NCBI RefSeq assembly: GCF_024679095.1
Contig: NC_066562.1
Span: 3,984,632-4,048,631 of the forward strand
DNA from: Eriocheir sinensis
Taxonomy: Eukaryota; Arthropoda; Malacostraca; Decapoda; Varunidae
Length of the DNA stretch: 64,000 bases
Reading direction: 5' to 3'
The notes under the pieces were generated by a model. That model did not search any database. It had not been told where the DNA came from and saw only the letters and a list, made by a program, of their open reading frames with translations. Numbering within the stretch: position 1 is the stretch's first letter; each line of letters starts with the position of its first letter. This document shows, piece after piece, positions 62,030 to 64,000 of this stretch. The translations under genes were made by a program, and so were the position numbers.

Positions 62030-62130
62030 CTCCTTGGATTCTTGTTAGGAGCAGCGAGTAGCGGGCTTTTTTTATTATTATTGTTTCCTTTTTTGTGCCC
62101 TTGAGCTGTCTCCTTTGTTGTAAAAAAGAA
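62030..62130 (+). mobile_element. Short retroposon 3' end, second copy
   Basis: See 61225-61330. This copy keeps TTATTATTATTGTTTCC upstream and a shorter A-rich tail. Confidence 0.55.
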
Positions 62131-62214
62131 AAGAAAATGGGATAGAAAATTGGAGGCATTATAGGGAATGAAAGATTAAGAAAACATCCCACACCTTGCT
62201 TAACCCCAATCTCT

Positions 62215-62420
62215 CTTTTGTACCCCTCCATGCAGCCCTTCCCATCCCTCCACATCCCCAGGGCCCCTAGTCACCCACACCCCATGGAACTCCAGGCCCC
62301 ATTTATACCCCCACTCAGCCCTTCCCCATCCCTCCACATCCCCAGGGCTCCTAGTCACCCACACCCCACATAACCCCAGGCCCCATTTATACCCCCACTC
62401 AGCCCTTTCCCATCCCTCCC
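62215..62420. repeat. About 85-bp C-rich tandem repeat, intron 3
   Basis: About 2.5 units with CCCATCCCTCCACATCCCCA and TAGTCACCCACACCCCA, ending 50 bases before exon 4. Confidence 0.85.
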
Positions 62421-62471
62421 CACACCCACAATCCCAGGACCCCCACACTCATCCACTCCCCATTCCCACAG

Positions 62472-62662
62472 GTGACAGTCATTTCCCGGGGCATTGTGTC
62501 ACCGGATGGCCTGGCGGTGGACTGGCTGGGCCGCAAGCTGTACTGGACCGACTCCGACACCAACAAAGTGGAGGTGGCGGGCCTGTACAGCGGCCTGCGT
62601 CGGGTGTTGTACTGGCAAGACCTGGACCAGCCCCGGGCCATCGCGCTGGTGCCGTCAGAAGG
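62472..62662 (+). CDS. LRP6: LRP5/6 (arrow) exon 4
   Basis: The acceptor CCCACAG is followed by 63 codons plus two bases, then donor GTGAGC. It encodes [28 protein letters not shown] and a blade ending in LDQPRAIAL, all hallmark residues of the first LRP5/6 propeller. The YWTD motif and the DWLG stretch are intact. The joined coding sequence from exon 1 is 154 codons with no stop. The remaining exons lie past the window end. Confidence 0.93.
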
Positions 62663-62732
62663 GTGAGCGATGAGGGTGGTGATGGTGGTGATCTTTTTTT
62701 CTTCTTCTTCTTCTATTCTTCTTCCAGAGCTG

Positions 62733-64000
62733 TCAAAACCTCTTCAGTCTCTCCAATACCCAGCACTGTCAAAACCTCTTCAGTCTCTCCAATACCCAGC
62801 ACTGTCAAAACCTCTTCAGTCTCTCCAATACCCAGCACTGTCAAAACCTCTTCAGTCTCTCCAATACCCAGCACTGTCAAAACCTCTTCAGTCTCTCCAA
62901 TACCCAGCACTGTCAAAACCTCTTCAGTCTCTCCAATACCCAGCACTGTCAAAACCTCTTCAGTCTCTCAATACCCAGCGCTGTCAAAACCTCTTAAGTC
63001 TCTCCCATACCCAGCACTGTCAAAACCTCTTCAGTCTCTCAATACCCAGCACTGTCAAAACCTCTTCAGTCTCTCCAGTACCCAGCACTGTCAAAACCTC
63101 TTCAGTCTCTCCCATACCCAGCACTGTCAAAACCTCTTCAGTCTCTCCAATACCCAGCGTTGTCAAAACCTCTTCAGTCTCTCCAATACCCAGCGCTGTC
63201 AAAACCTCTTAAGTCTCTCCAATACCCAGTGCTGTCAAAACCTCTTCAGTCTCTCAATACCCAGCACTGTCAAAACCTCTTCAGTCTCTCCAATACCCAG
63301 CGCTGTCAAAACCTCTTAAGTCTCTCAATACCCAGCGTTGTCAAAACCTCTTCAGTCTCTCCAATACCCAGTGCTGTCAAAACCTCTTCAGTCTCTCAAT
63401 ACCCAGTGCTGTCAAAACCTCTTCAGTCTCTCAATACCCAGCACTGTCAAAACCTCTTCAGTCTCTCAATACCCAGCACTGTCAAAACCTCTTCAGTCTC
63501 CAATACCCAGCACTGTCAAAACCTCTTCAGTCTCTCAATACTCAGCGCTGTCAAAACCTCTTAAGTCTCTCCCATACCCAGCACTGTCAAAACCTCTTCA
63601 GTCTCTCAATACCCAGCACTGTCAAAACCTCTTCAGTCTCTCAAATACCCAGCACTGTCAAAACCTCTTCAGTCTCTCAATACCCAGCACTGTCAAAACC
63701 TCTTCAGTCTCTCAATACCCAGCACTGTCAAAACCTCTTCAGTCTCTCCCATACCCAGCACTGTCAAAACCTCTTCAGTCTCTCCCATACCCAGCACTGT
63801 CAAAACCTCTTCAGTCTCTCCAATACCCAGCACTGTCAAAACCTCTTCAGTCTCTCCAATACCCAGCACTGTCAAAACCTCTTAAGTCTCTCCAATACCC
63901 AGCGCTGTCAAAACCTCTTCAGTCTCTCAATACCCAGCACTGTCAAAACCTCTTCAATCTCTCCAATACCCAGCGCTGTCAAAACCTCTTAAGTCTCTCA
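62733..64000. repeat. LRP5/6 intron 4 minisatellite, 36-bp units, continues past window
   Basis: About 35 units of 36 (sometimes 35) bases: CTGTCAAAACCTCTTCAGTC followed by TCTCCAATACCCAGCA. Variants include CTTAAGTC and TCTCAATAC. The array starts about 70 bases after exon 4 and runs off the window end. Both strands show open frames only because 36 is a multiple of three. Confidence 0.97.

Noticed and set aside
62663..63564. Coding read-through of exon 4 into the 36-bp array
   Set aside because: A good GTGAGC donor ends exon 4, the LRP5/6 family continues with another YWTD blade, and units vary between 35 and 36 bases, so no single frame is kept.

Overview
The window looks like intergenic and intronic DNA from a decapod crustacean, possibly a crab. 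The grounds are an extreme density of long pure microsatellites (AC, AG, AAT, AGG, AGT), arthropod telomere-type CCTAA/TTAGG motifs, LINE, SINE and MITE fragments, and the first exons of an arrow/LRP5/6 gene with canonical spliceosomal introns. The species call is an inference; nothing in the window looks prokaryotic. Most long open frames are low-complexity translations of simple repeats and are not genes.

Layout. 0-16 kb is repeat-dominated: a nested inverted-repeat element (335-827), dispersed 105-bp tandem arrays (905-1330, 11499-11930), and a tRNA-headed SINE (4617-6745) whose body is split by about 1.9 kb of a SINE/CCTAA composite minisatellite, with kilobase-scale polypurine or polypyrimidine tracts between them. 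16-32 kb holds three tandem segmental duplications. Each carries one apparently intronless gene (17746-18978, 22635-23846, 28526-29701) for a related, unrecognised type I membrane protein: signal peptide, two similar extracellular domains, one transmembrane helix and a short charged tail. Each duplicate has private transposon insertions, and the sister units show the empty sites. 32-45 kb is repeats plus a 612-bp GC-cored foldback element, LINE 3'-end remnants and more 105-bp arrays. 45.8-47.1 kb is a GC-rich island. 50-51 kb is a GC-rich block with a possible minus-strand membrane-protein remnant and a SINE copy.

54.8-64 kb holds the 5' end of an LRP5/6 (arrow) Wnt co-receptor gene on the plus strand. 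Four coding exons (55605-55665, 58523-58605, 60258-60386, 62472-62662) encode the signal peptide and the start of the first YWTD beta-propeller. The gene continues beyond the window, and each intron is filled by its own minisatellite.

The most novel content is the three-gene membrane-protein cluster, with changing N-glycosylation sites, frame-shifted tails and a stop codon supplied by a retroelement, together with the SINE/telomere-motif composite satellite. All assignments come from reading the sequence; no database search was run.
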